Shown in pieces: positions 5,910 to 14,613 of a stretch of DNA of 64,000 bases. Under the pieces are notes generated by a model, which worked only from the letters and a program-made list of their open reading frames with translations, did not search any database and had not been told where the DNA came from. Source of the stretch: UBA3946 sp002385755 (GTDB lineage Bacteria > Bacillota_I > Bacilli_A > ML615J-28 > CAG-698); contig JBMNLX010000009.1 of the NCBI GenBank assembly GCA_050953085.1, forward strand, positions 124,001-188,000, written 5' to 3'. The stretch's first letter is position 1. Each line of letters opens with the position of its first letter. A program made the translations under genes and the position numbers.

Positions 5910-7286
5910 ATGGATTGCTATATTGACATCTATACGCTTAACGATTTTCACGGCGCGTTATTCGCCGAGGGCGACGAACCCGGTATCTCCAGGTTGGGTA
6001 ATTTTTTGCTTTTGAAAAGACGGGAAGCGACGACCGTAATCCTTTCGGCTGGCGACATGTTCCAGGGAACGGCGGTATCGAGCCTTTGCCATGGGGACGT
6101 CGTCGTTGACGCGATGAATTATATCGGTTTCGACGCGATGACGATCGGTAATCATGAATTTGATTGGGGAATCGAGAATTTGCGCCGGTTAACGGACGGG
6201 GACACCGCCAATAACGAGGCGGGGTTTCCGATTCTCGGCGCTAACATCATCTACAAAGAAACCGGCGAGCCGGTTGAATGGGCGCGACCTTACGCGGTAA
6301 TCGAAAGGCAAGATATAAAAATCGGCATTATCGGCGTCTTGGGCGCGGACCTAACCAACGATATCTTGGGTTCGATAATAGCGGAATATGAGTTTATTGA
6401 CCCGCTTCCGGTTATAAAAAAACATTCCCGGTTTTTACGGGGAGAGTTGGGATGCCAGGTCGTGATTGTCGTCGCCCACGCCGACACGACGCCGATCAAC
6501 GGGAAAATTGCTTTTCTCCCGGCTGAAGAAAAGGTGGACGCGATTGTTAACGGACATACCCACAATTATTACGCCGGGGAGACGCCGGGTATCGGCGGGG
6601 TCATGATTCCCTATATTCAATCCGGCAATAACGGCAAGTATATCGGTCATATCCGGCTCTATTACGATCGCGCCAAGCAAAAAGTCATTGATGTTGATTG
6701 CGAGAATATCCCGGCGAATCTGGCCTGCCGGGACGAAAGCGAAGAAATCAATGCGCTTCTTTCCAATTATCAGGATCTTATTGATATCGCCAAGGCGGAA
6801 ATCGCGATCGCCGGCGTCGATATCGACCGTCAACGGGCGGCTTCATGGGTCGCGGAGATCATAAAAAAACACGCCGACGCCGATCTTGGCGTTATCAATA
6901 TCGGCGGGATTAGAGACGCGGCGTTTCCGATAACGAAAGGCGAACCGGTGACTTATGGCCGCGTTTTCCGGATGACGCCTTTCGAGAATAAAATCGTCAC
7001 GGTCGAACTAAAAGGCGACCAACTGCGGGAGATCATCGCTCGTCCCGCCGCCGGGAAGCTAGTTTTTAGTTCCAATTTTGACGCCGCTTCCGGTCTTTTG
7101 GAAGGCAAGAAATTAAAAGCGGGAGAATATTATTTGACGGCAACCGTCGATTTTGTTTTAGAAGCGCCCGTTTACCAAATGCTCGCGGGTCGAAAGATTG
7201 ATTACAGCGATATTAAGCTTCGAGACTTGCTTGTCGGGAAGATAGCGGCTAGCGCCTCCCGCAATAACGGATTCTGGCAAACATAA
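5910..7286 (+). CDS. 5'-nucleotidase/UshA-like metallophosphatase, cytoplasmic
   Basis: A 458-residue protein with the two-domain 5'-nucleotidase layout. The N-terminal metallophosphatase domain carries NDFHG (11-15), SAGDMFQG (46-53), GNHEFDWG (80-87) and NGHTHNYY (214-221), which bind the two metal ions. The C-terminal 5_nucleotid_C domain, about 300-450, binds the nucleotide (NIGGIRD, RMTPFENKIV). Unlike UshA there is no signal peptide: the protein begins right at the first strand, so it probably acts on cytoplasmic nucleotides or nucleotide sugars. The start is chosen from AGGGG at 5901-5905. A TATAAT at 5802-5807 may belong to its promoter. Confidence 0.9.
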   Translation: MDCYIDIYTLNDFHGALFAEGDEPGISRLGNFLLLKRREATTVILSAGDMFQGTAVSSLCHGDVVVDAMNYIGFDAMTIGNHEFDWGIENLRRLTDGDTANNEAGFPILGANIIYKETGEPVEWARPYAVIERQDIKIGIIGVLGADLTNDILGSIIAEYEFIDPLPVIKKHSRFLRGELGCQVVIVVAHADTTPINGKIAFLPAEEKVDAIVNGHTHNYYAGETPGIGGVMIPYIQSGNNGKYIGHIRLYYDRAKQKVIDVDCENIPANLACRDESEEINALLSNYQDLIDIAKAEIAIAGVDIDRQRAASWVAEIIKKHADADLGVINIGGIRDAAFPITKGEPVTYGRVFRMTPFENKIVTVELKGDQLREIIARPAAGKLVFSSNFDAASGLLEGKKLKAGEYYLTATVDFVLEAPVYQMLAGRKIDYSDIKLRDLLVGKIAASASRNNGFWQT

Positions 7287-7312
7287 TACAAATTGATAAA
7301 GGATGAAACGCT

Positions 7313-7876
7313 ATGCTTGACAAACTATTAGAAATACTAGCGGCGACGCCGTGGTGGGAATTGGCCCTTATTTTTTTAGCCCGGATAATTGAAGTGTCGC
7401 TCGGGACTTTACGGGTAATTTTCGTCAACAAAGGTCACCGCAAACAGGCTTTTCTTTTGGGCTTTATCGAGGTAACGATTTGGGTTTTTGTGGCGTCGCG
7501 TGTTATCGTCGGTATTACCGAACAGCCGCTTAAGGCGATAATTTACAGTTTGGGATTCGCGTCGGGGGTTTATGTCGGTTCCATGATCGAGGAACGCCTG
7601 GCTTTCGGGAAAGTCATTATCCAAGTTATTACCGGCGTCGAGATGGGGAAAAAGATCGCCGCGACTTTGCGCGAGCACGGGGTCGGGGTCACAACCTTTG
7701 CCGGCCAGGGCAAAGACGCGGAAAAAACGATTTTAATGGTTTTCGCAAGCCGCCGGAACAAAAAATTGATTATCGAGACGGTAAACGAGATTGATTCGCA
7801 AGCGTTGGTCGTCAGTAATGAAATCGCGTCATTGCAGGGCGGGTATCTGTCGCGTTGGCGCCGGTTTGTAAAATAA
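7313..7876 (+). CDS. UPF0316 family membrane protein (DUF5698/DUF2179)
   Basis: A 187-residue protein with three hydrophobic segments in the first 95 residues and a C-terminal soluble DUF2179-type domain of about 80 residues (GVGVTTFAGQGKD... to the end), like Bacillus YebE. The conserved LARIIEVSLGTLRVIFVNKG region near residues 20-40 is characteristic. The cellular role is unknown; related domains bind small ligands. Ribosome binding site AAAGGA at 7298-7303. It lies 26 bases after the nucleotidase and 21 bases before the next gene, consistent with one operon from 5910 to 8689. Confidence 0.88.
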   Translation: MLDKLLEILAATPWWELALIFLARIIEVSLGTLRVIFVNKGHRKQAFLLGFIEVTIWVFVASRVIVGITEQPLKAIIYSLGFASGVYVGSMIEERLAFGKVIIQVITGVEMGKKIAATLREHGVGVTTFAGQGKDAEKTILMVFASRRNKKLIIETVNEIDSQALVVSNEIASLQGGYLSRWRRFVK

Positions 7877-7897
7877 GCGGCGAAGGTGGCGATAAAT

Positions 7898-8689
7898 ATG
7901 AAAAAGTGTTTTACCATTAATCCCTCTCGAACGGCTGAGGATTTCGAAAGTTATCGACCCTTATTGGCCGAAGGGGTCTATCGGGCGATTGAAATATTCT
8001 ATCCTTATCACTTTGAACCGAAAAAACAAGCGGCCTATACGGAAAACGTTAAAAATCTAAAGAGAGATTTTCCCGCGGTTGAAATTGTGTTGCATTTACC
8101 GCACGGCCCGGCCAATGATTTGGGTAATTTTGAAAAAGCAACCGCGGTCATGAAAGTGATGAAGGATGGCGTCGATTACGGAGCGAGCCTTGGCGCTACA
8201 AAACTGACTTTGCACTTGGGTTATATGTTTCCGGGGGCGACCCGCGCCGAGGCGCTAAGCCATTGCGAGGAAGTTTTAAGCGAACTCGCGGAATACGCCC
8301 GAAAACGCGATATGTATTTGATGATCGAAAACATGCCCGGTCCCTCGGAACTGGGTTACGCTCCGGGGGAAATCAAAACCCTGATTGAAAGAGTCGGGGC
8401 GGCCAACCTGAAATTTATCCTAGATACCGGTCACGCTCACTTAAGCGAATATGATATCGGCGAATATATTGATATTCTCGCTCCTTATCTTTATCATACT
8501 CATTTCAGCGACAATGACGGCTCCGGCGACCGGCACGGAAGGCTCGGTTCCGGAACGATTGATTTTTACGGCGTGTTGAAAAAGCTAAGGAAGATTGGTT
8601 ATAACGAGCTTTATTGCTTGGAGATTATTTTCGAAACGGCGGCGGATCTCTACCGGAACGCCGCGGATCTCGATAAATATGACATTTAG
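7898..8689 (+). CDS. Sugar phosphate isomerase/epimerase-like TIM barrel
   Basis: A 263-residue protein of the xylose-isomerase-like TIM barrel (AP endonuclease 2) superfamily. Metal-site landmarks appear in order: LHLPHG (65-70), LTLHLG (103-108), MIENM (142-146), DTGHAH (166-171), HTHFSDND and a final LEIIFE glutamate. The superfamily includes sugar isomerases, epimerases and endonuclease IV; the substrate cannot be told from sequence. The ATG at 7898 is preferred over the GTG at 7886 because AAGGTGG at 7883-7889 then stands nine bases upstream. A second protein of this superfamily is encoded at 9689, with the DegV gene between them. Confidence 0.85.
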   Translation: MKKCFTINPSRTAEDFESYRPLLAEGVYRAIEIFYPYHFEPKKQAAYTENVKNLKRDFPAVEIVLHLPHGPANDLGNFEKATAVMKVMKDGVDYGASLGATKLTLHLGYMFPGATRAEALSHCEEVLSELAEYARKRDMYLMIENMPGPSELGYAPGEIKTLIERVGAANLKFILDTGHAHLSEYDIGEYIDILAPYLYHTHFSDNDGSGDRHGRLGSGTIDFYGVLKKLRKIGYNELYCLEIIFETAADLYRNAADLDKYDI

Positions 8690-8722
8690 TGAGCGTTTAG
8701 TAAATAAGGCGAAATTTATTGC

Positions 8723-8751
8723 TTGTGCGACGCTGATATTTATAGTATAAT
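8723..8751 (+). promoter_or_regulatory. Promoter of the degV-like gene
   Basis: TTGTGC (8723-8728), a 17-base spacer and TATAAT (8746-8751). It lies upstream of the ATG at 8783 and excludes an earlier in-frame start at 8723. Confidence 0.7.
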
Positions 8752-8782
8752 GGGAAAAAATAAAAAGGAAAAGAGGCAGTAT

Positions 8783-9658
8783 ATGAATAAAATTAAAATC
8801 ATAACCGAATACACTGCCGACCTATTGCCTGAAATATATGAACAACTGGATATCGATCCCATTCCTTTATACCTGACTATTGCTGGGAAAACATATAAAG
8901 ACCATATCGATATCACTTCCCGGGAATTGTACCATTTGGTTGACGAGTATAAGGAACTGCCGCGGACGTCGGCCGCCAACCCTAATGTTTTTTACACTCG
9001 TTTTAATAAATGGTTGGAACTGGGATATCAAGTTTTGTATCTCGGCATTGGCTCGGGGTTTTCGGCAACATACCAGACGGCTAGATTGGTGGCTTCGGAA
9101 TACGCTCCCGATCAAGTTCGCGTAATTGATTCCAAGAATTTGTCGAGCGGGATAGGCCTGTTGGTTTTAAAGGCGGCCCGTTACCGCGATCAGGGCGATG
9201 ATCTTGAAACGATCGCCCGGAAGGTGGAAAGGCTTGTTCCGTTGGTTAGGACGCAGTTTGCGGTCAACACTTTGAATTACCTCCATAAAGGAGGAAGATG
9301 CAGCGGCACGGCGCGGATAATCGGGACGCTCTTAAAAATCAAGCCGATTATTAGGGTCGTGGACGGACAGATGATGGTCGCGAAGAAACCGCGCGGCAAA
9401 TTCCAGGCGGCCTTGCAGGTGCTCCTTAATTATTTGGAGAACGACAAGGATAATCTCGATCCCGAGTTTATCATGATTACCCACTCAGAGGCCGACGAGG
9501 ACGCCGTTTATCTCAGAGAGAAAATCGCGGAAATGGTTCAAGTGGAAAATATTTTGGAAACCAAGGCCAGCGCCGTGATTTCAGCGCATTGCGGGCCGCG
9601 CACGATCGGCATTTTGTACATCCTAAAAGAAGACGAGGAAAAACCTGCTTCCGAATAA
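8783..9658 (+). CDS. DegV family fatty-acid-binding protein
   Basis: A 291-residue DegV-fold protein. Typical features are the N-terminal ITEYTADL strand, TSAANPNVFY near residue 60, the lipid-headgroup region GIGSGFSATYQTA (about 86-98) and the RCSGTARIIGTLLKIKPII stretch after NTLNYLHKGG. DegV proteins bind a fatty acid; in Firmicutes some (FakB) present it to the kinase FakA, which is not in this window. Start ATG 8783 follows GGAA/GAGG at 8768-8776. It is in its own transcription unit with the next gene 30 bases downstream. Confidence 0.93.
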   Translation: MNKIKIITEYTADLLPEIYEQLDIDPIPLYLTIAGKTYKDHIDITSRELYHLVDEYKELPRTSAANPNVFYTRFNKWLELGYQVLYLGIGSGFSATYQTARLVASEYAPDQVRVIDSKNLSSGIGLLVLKAARYRDQGDDLETIARKVERLVPLVRTQFAVNTLNYLHKGGRCSGTARIIGTLLKIKPIIRVVDGQMMVAKKPRGKFQAALQVLLNYLENDKDNLDPEFIMITHSEADEDAVYLREKIAEMVQVENILETKASAVISAHCGPRTIGILYILKEDEEKPASE

Positions 9659-9688
9659 TATCCCCGACTATTGTTAAAGGAGTATATT

Positions 9689-10456
9689 TTGAAACATAAT
9701 ATCTATCTTTATTACGGGTTCTCTTCTTCAATCGAAAGAAAAATAGAGTTAATAAAAAAACACCGTTTTCAAGGCGTGTTCCTGTTTTGGGACGAAGGTT
9801 TTCCCGTCGCGCTTGAGAAAGTCAGGGAGGCGGGGCTTGAGATTGAAACCGTCCATCTCCCCTTTGACCGATGCAACGATTTGTGGATTGACGGTGACGT
9901 TGGCGAGAAATACGCGGAGACGATGATAACGGCGATCGCGGAAATCGCGAAGGCGGAAATCCCGACCGTCATATTTCATATTTCCGGTAGTGACAATCCG
10001 CCGCCCTTTAACGAACTTGGCGTGAAAAGACTCTCGAGAATACTGCGCGCCTGCGAGGACGCGCGGATCAATCTCGCTTTGGAGAACTTAAGACGCCTTG
10101 ATTATCTTGATTACGTTTACTCTCGGCTTGAAAGCGACTATTTGAAGTTTTGTTTTGACAGCGGTCACGCCAACGCTTTCACGCGCAATATTGAAAATTT
10201 CCCTTGGGAAAAATACGGGGAAAAACTGATTTGCGTGCATCTTCACGACAACAACGGGTTATTCGACCAGCACCTGGTCCCTTTTACGGGCAACATCAAC
10301 TGGCGCTTGCTTGCGGAAGATCTTAAGAAAGTAGGTTATAAGGGACCGTTAACTTCCGAGGCCGTTTTTAATAACGGCTCGCCGGAACAGGAAGAGGAAT
10401 TTGTCATAGCCGTGAAAAAGGCGTTGGAAGAAATCGACCGATATATTAACCTTTAA
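9689..10456 (+). CDS. Sugar phosphate isomerase/epimerase-like TIM barrel, second copy
   Basis: A 255-residue xylose-isomerase-like TIM barrel protein. VHLPFD, FHISGS, LALENL, DSGHAN (D167, H170) and VHLHDN/LTSEAV near the end supply the usual metal-binding positions. The start is taken as TTG at 9689, because the ribosome binding site AAAGGAG (9676-9682) lies six bases upstream and inside the longer possible frame. It follows the degV-like gene and ends at a hairpin terminator. It is only distantly similar to the protein at 7898, so they are likely not a recent duplication. Confidence 0.83.
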   Translation: MKHNIYLYYGFSSSIERKIELIKKHRFQGVFLFWDEGFPVALEKVREAGLEIETVHLPFDRCNDLWIDGDVGEKYAETMITAIAEIAKAEIPTVIFHISGSDNPPPFNELGVKRLSRILRACEDARINLALENLRRLDYLDYVYSRLESDYLKFCFDSGHANAFTRNIENFPWEKYGEKLICVHLHDNNGLFDQHLVPFTGNINWRLLAEDLKKVGYKGPLTSEAVFNNGSPEQEEEFVIAVKKALEEIDRYINL

Positions 10457-10464
10457 TGATAATC

Positions 10465-10490
10465 AATATCGGCGAAAGCCGATATTTTTT
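10465..10490 (+). terminator. Terminator after TIM-barrel gene
   Basis: Nine-base-pair stem AATATCGGC/GCCGATATT with GNRA loop GAAA (10474-10477) followed by T residues to 10490. Confidence 0.9.
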
Positions 10491-10534
10491 CTATCGCGCA
10501 TCAATATTTGTTTTCTTAAGAAGGTGAACCGCTT

Positions 10535-11794
10535 ATGAGAAAATGGTTTAAACTAGATAACGCCGCCAAGGTATTCCCTTCGGTCACGAGCAAAAGAAGA
10601 AGCAATCTTTTCCGGCTTTCGTTTAATTTAAAAGAGAAAATCAATCCCGAGATATTGCGCAAGGCATTGTCTTATACCATGAATCGTTTTCCCTCGATGA
10701 AAGTGAAACTGAAAAAAGGTTTCTTCTGGTATTACTTAGAACCGAATCACGAGGAACCGCGAGTATACGAGGAAAGCCCTTATATTTGCAATCAGTTTAG
10801 ATTCCGGGAAAACAACGGTTATCTTTTGCGCGTGAGTTATTTTGATTGCCGTATCGCCATCGAGGTTTTTCATGGCTTGACCGACGGCGTCGGGGCTTTG
10901 GAGTTTTTGAAAGCTTTGGTATATAATTATTTGGTAATGAAGGGAAACCAAATTGAAAGCGAGAACTTGATTCTGACCGACATCGAGAATATTAGCGAGG
11001 AATACCAGGACAGCTTCTTAAAAAATTACGATAAAAGATATAAAAGCAAAAGGCGCGAACGGAAGGCCCTGCAATGGCGCGGCACGCTGTATCAGGAAAA
11101 CTGGCTGGCCTTGATTAGCGGGACGGTTAGCGTCGCCGCCTTAAAAGAAGTCGCGCACCGTTATAACGCGACGATTACCGAGTTTTTAGCGGCTTGCGTG
11201 ATTCAAAGCGCCTATCAGTCGCCGACATTGTTCGAAAACAAACGCAAACCGTTTATTATATTTATTCCCGTCGATTTACGGCGGATATTTCCCTCGCGGA
11301 CATTAAGAAATTTCTCCCTTTACGCGCGCGCCGCCTTTGATCTTGACAATCAATTATCGTTTGAAGAGATTATCGCGGCGATCAAAGCGGATATGAGCGA
11401 GCAGTTACAAAAAGAAAACATGCAAGCCCGGATTTTTCAGAACGTGCAAGTTGAGAAAAACATCTTCCTGCGGCTGGTTCCCCTGGCGATCAAGGAAATA
11501 GCGCTGCGCACGGGTTATCGCGTTTGGGGCGATAACGCAAACAGCCTTTCTTTTTCCAATATTGGGAGAGTCGTCCTGCCGGAGGAAATGATGCCTTATA
11601 TCGACAAAATCGAATTCTGCAACGGCGCGTCCTATCGTTCCCCCGTTAATTTCGGCGTCATTAGTTTCGGAGACAAACTGGTTATGACTTTCGCAAGCGC
11701 GATCGTTGAGCGGGACCTCCAACTGGCGTTTTTCCGCCAACTATCCGGTTTTGGTCTTGACGTCGTGATAGAAACCAACGAGTTGGAGCTGTGA
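10535..11794 (+). CDS. Condensation/acetyltransferase-like protein
   Basis: A 419-residue protein of the CoA-dependent acyltransferase superfamily that includes NRPS condensation domains and alcohol acetyltransferases. The active-site motif appears as FHGLTDGVG near residues 111-119 (consensus HHxxxDG; the first histidine is replaced by phenylalanine, while the catalytic second histidine and the aspartate are present). The C-terminal half has the usual LSFSNIGRV and NFGVISFGDKLVMTF strands. Ribosome binding site AAGAAGGTGA just before the ATG. The gene overlaps the start region of the DUF6320-like gene, a common pairing in Firmicutes genomes; the acyl donor and acceptor are unknown. Confidence 0.85.
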   Translation: MRKWFKLDNAAKVFPSVTSKRRSNLFRLSFNLKEKINPEILRKALSYTMNRFPSMKVKLKKGFFWYYLEPNHEEPRVYEESPYICNQFRFRENNGYLLRVSYFDCRIAIEVFHGLTDGVGALEFLKALVYNYLVMKGNQIESENLILTDIENISEEYQDSFLKNYDKRYKSKRRERKALQWRGTLYQENWLALISGTVSVAALKEVAHRYNATITEFLAACVIQSAYQSPTLFENKRKPFIIFIPVDLRRIFPSRTLRNFSLYARAAFDLDNQLSFEEIIAAIKADMSEQLQKENMQARIFQNVQVEKNIFLRLVPLAIKEIALRTGYRVWGDNANSLSFSNIGRVVLPEEMMPYIDKIEFCNGASYRSPVNFGVISFGDKLVMTFASAIVERDLQLAFFRQLSGFGLDVVIETNELEL

Positions 11795-11796
11795 TT

Positions 11797-12474
11797 ATGA
11801 AAAAATGCGTTCAATGCCAAGTGTCGGTCAATACCGAAAGAAAAACCTGCCCGTTGTGTTTCGCTTTGTTGCGGGCAAGCGAGGAACCATCGCAACAACT
11901 AACGCCTTACCCCAAATACCGCAGCCGGGCGGTTCGCTACAATGTCTTTTTCCGGATCCTCGCCTTTTTATCGATCATCGCTTCTTTCGTTTCGGTTTTG
12001 ATCAACCTGATAACTTACCGGGATAGCGGAAAACTTTGGTCTTTGGTCGTCGTCGCCAGCCTGATTTACATGTGGATCTTATTCCGTTCCACGATTCGCG
12101 GCCAAGGCAATGTCCCGCGCCGCCTTTTGATTCAGATGCTGACATTGTCCGCTTTGCTTTACGTTATCGACCGGTTCAGCGGAAACGGCGGCTGGTCGCT
12201 CTCATACGTCATCCCCTTTCTTTCGATGGCTTCGCTTCTCGCGATTATTATTTTGTTGGTGAGCAATACCGTAAAGTTCCGCGATTATTTGTCGGCTCTT
12301 TTCGCGGCGTGCATCTTCGGTTTAATCCCTTTTATTTTATGGCTGCTTGACGTGGTGGAAACATTATGGCCGTCGTTTTCGGCCGCCTCCCTCTCTATTT
12401 CCACAATCATCGGGATGTTTATTTTTGCGGGAGGCCATATAAAGGAAGAGTTAAAAAAGAGATTTCATATTTAA
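11797..12474 (+). CDS. DUF6320-like zinc-ribbon membrane protein
   Basis: A 225-residue protein with an N-terminal zinc ribbon (CVQC at residues 3-6 and CPLC near 18-21) and six hydrophobic segments from about residue 48 to 215. The architecture fits DUF6320 proteins encoded next to condensation-like acyltransferases, as here. ATG 11797 is preferred over GTG 11791 because GGAG at 11785-11788 is then eight bases away. Translationally coupled to the upstream gene. Function unknown; a membrane partner of the acyltransferase is plausible. Confidence 0.8.
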   Translation: MKKCVQCQVSVNTERKTCPLCFALLRASEEPSQQLTPYPKYRSRAVRYNVFFRILAFLSIIASFVSVLINLITYRDSGKLWSLVVVASLIYMWILFRSTIRGQGNVPRRLLIQMLTLSALLYVIDRFSGNGGWSLSYVIPFLSMASLLAIIILLVSNTVKFRDYLSALFAACIFGLIPFILWLLDVVETLWPSFSAASLSISTIIGMFIFAGGHIKEELKKRFHI

Positions 12475-12489
12475 GGCGAAAAAAACATT

Positions 12490-12517
12490 TTGAAAATGGT
12501 TATTAATGTAGTATAAT
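12490..12517 (+). promoter_or_regulatory. Promoter of the EF-G paralogue
   Basis: TTGAAA (12490-12495) and TATAAT (12512-12517) with a 16-base spacer. Confidence 0.8.
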
Positions 12518-12556
12518 ATATGATAGCGCAAGTTACAATTCCAAGGAGGTTTAAGA

Positions 12557-14605
12557 ATGAAGGAGTATAAAGGAAAAGAAATCCGAAACGTGGCCGTTTT
12601 GGGACATTTGGGAAGCGGGAAAACGACCATCGGCGAAGCGTTGCTTTTTGCCGGGAAGGCGATAGAAAAGAAGGGCGAGGTGGAAAAGAAAAACACCGTG
12701 GGCGATTATTCGGCGGAAGAACAAAGCCGAATGACCACGCTCAATCTCGCGGTTCTTCCCGTCGAATGGGCGGGGCATAAAATTAATTTCATCGACACGC
12801 CGGGTTCGGAGGAATTTATCGGGGAAATCGAAAATTCCTTGGCGGTCGCCGACGGCGCGGTGCTTTTAATCGACGCGACCAAAGGCGTCGAGGTAGGCAC
12901 CGAAAGGGTATGGGAGGAACTGCGCAAACGCGAGCTTCCGACCATTATATTCGTGAACAAAATGGATAAGGAAAATATCAAATATCAAGACGTTATAGAT
13001 TCGTTAACCGGCAAACTTGACAGTCACGCCCGGGAATTCGCGTTGCCGATATTCCAAGGCGAGGATTTCAAGGGTTTTGTTGACGTGATCGATAAAAAGA
13101 CATATCGCGACGGGCAAGTTAGCGATATCGAACCGGAATTCAAAGATCGGGCGGATGAAATTTACAACGAACTTTTGGAGAGCGTCGCGGAAACGAGCGA
13201 GGAATTATTGGATAAGTTTTTCAGCGGCGAGGAATTGACCGCGGATGAGATCCGATCCGGGCTTTCCGAAGCCGTCGCCTCCGGGGATATTTTCCCCATC
13301 CTGTGCGGCTCGGCCGTAAAAGACGCCGGGATTAAGCATTTGCTTGACGCGATTGTCGCGTATCTTCCCGACCCGCTCCGGAAAGCGGAAAAAGCTGGCT
13401 TCGACCCGAAGAGCAAAGAAGAGATTATCCGCGCTATTTCCGACGACGAGCCGGTTTCCGGTTTAATCTTTAAAACCAATATCGACCCGTTCGTCGGCAC
13501 GATTTCCTTTTTCAAACTCTATTCCGGGACGCTTAAGGCCGGACAGGAAGTTATCATCGCCGAGACCGGCGAGACGATAAAAATCCCGCAATTAGCGTTC
13601 CCGCGCGGTAAAAATCAAATTCCCGCCGAGACGGTTTACGCCGGCGATATCGCCTGCGTCGCCAAGGTCAACGAGTTTGTAAACGGGATTACTTTCTCCG
13701 ACAAAAGGAACCCGATTATTTTCCCGAAAATCGAGCACCCTTCTCCCGTTATTTACGTCGCCCTGCAACCGAAGAAAAAACAGGACGAGGACCGGATTTC
13801 CAGTTCCCTGCAAAAATTGAATCTGGAAGATACGACTTTTGAAATCAGGCGGAATCCCGAAACAGCGCAGCTTTTGATTGGCGGCCAGGGTTTAACCCAT
13901 ATCGGGTATATCGTCGAGAAAATGCGCAATATGTTTAAGGTCGAAGTCGAACTTTCCGATCAAAAAATCGTCTATCGGGAAACGATACGCTCGAAAGGCG
14001 AAGGACACGGCCGTCATAAGAAGCAAACCGGCGGAGCCGGTCAGTTCGGCGAAGTATATATCCGGTTTGAACCGTGCGAAGAAAAGTTTGTTTTTGAAGA
14101 AGTTATCGTCGGCGGCGCCGTTCCGAAAAACTATTTCCCCGCCGTTGAAAAAGGATTGGTCGAGACCTTTGAGCGCGGTCCCCTGGCCGGATTCCCCGTC
14201 ATCGGCGTGAAAGCCGTTCTTTTCGACGGGTCGTATCACCCCGTGGATTCCAACGAGATATCGTTTAAAATGGCGGCTAATCTCGCTTTCAGAAACGCCC
14301 TGGATAAACTTCGGCCCACGATTCTCGAGCCGATCATTCAGCTTAACGTCATGGTAAAGGACGAGTTTGTCGGCGACATCATGGGCGACCTGACCAAACG
14401 TCGCGGCCGGGTTTTAGGCATGGAACAAAAGAGCGGCTACCAGGAAATAGTCGCCGAGGTACCGGAAGCCGAAATCACGAAATACGCCGTCGACCTTAAG
14501 GCGATGACGCAGGCAAGCGGTCGTTTCACGAGACAATTCCTCCGCTATGAGGAAGTCCCGGAAATGTTGATAGGAAAAATAATCGAGGAATACAAAAAAC
14601 AATAA
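12557..14605 (+). CDS. Elongation factor G-like GTPase (EF-G paralogue)
   Basis: A 682-residue translational GTPase with all EF-G domains. The P loop is GHLGSGKTT (16-24), where true EF-G has AHIDAGKTT; DTPG follows near residue 80 and NKMD near 134. The changed P-loop neighbourhood and overall drift identify the EF-G-like/EF-G2 class and not the main fusA, which normally lies with rpsL-rpsG. Such paralogues have been linked to ribosome rescue, recycling or stress; which applies here is unknown. A perfect AAGGAGG (12543-12549) and a strong promoter suggest good expression. A pseudouridine synthase gene follows after eight bases. Confidence 0.9.
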   Translation: MKEYKGKEIRNVAVLGHLGSGKTTIGEALLFAGKAIEKKGEVEKKNTVGDYSAEEQSRMTTLNLAVLPVEWAGHKINFIDTPGSEEFIGEIENSLAVADGAVLLIDATKGVEVGTERVWEELRKRELPTIIFVNKMDKENIKYQDVIDSLTGKLDSHAREFALPIFQGEDFKGFVDVIDKKTYRDGQVSDIEPEFKDRADEIYNELLESVAETSEELLDKFFSGEELTADEIRSGLSEAVASGDIFPILCGSAVKDAGIKHLLDAIVAYLPDPLRKAEKAGFDPKSKEEIIRAISDDEPVSGLIFKTNIDPFVGTISFFKLYSGTLKAGQEVIIAETGETIKIPQLAFPRGKNQIPAETVYAGDIACVAKVNEFVNGITFSDKRNPIIFPKIEHPSPVIYVALQPKKKQDEDRISSSLQKLNLEDTTFEIRRNPETAQLLIGGQGLTHIGYIVEKMRNMFKVEVELSDQKIVYRETIRSKGEGHGRHKKQTGGAGQFGEVYIRFEPCEEKFVFEEVIVGGAVPKNYFPAVEKGLVETFERGPLAGFPVIGVKAVLFDGSYHPVDSNEISFKMAANLAFRNALDKLRPTILEPIIQLNVMVKDEFVGDIMGDLTKRRGRVLGMEQKSGYQEIVAEVPEAEITKYAVDLKAMTQASGRFTRQFLRYEEVPEMLIGKIIEEYKKQ

Positions 14606-14613
14606 TCAAAAAT

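Noticed and set aside
7898..10456. The two TIM-barrel genes as a tandem duplication
   Set aside because: Their sequences share only superfamily motifs and they lie in different transcription units.
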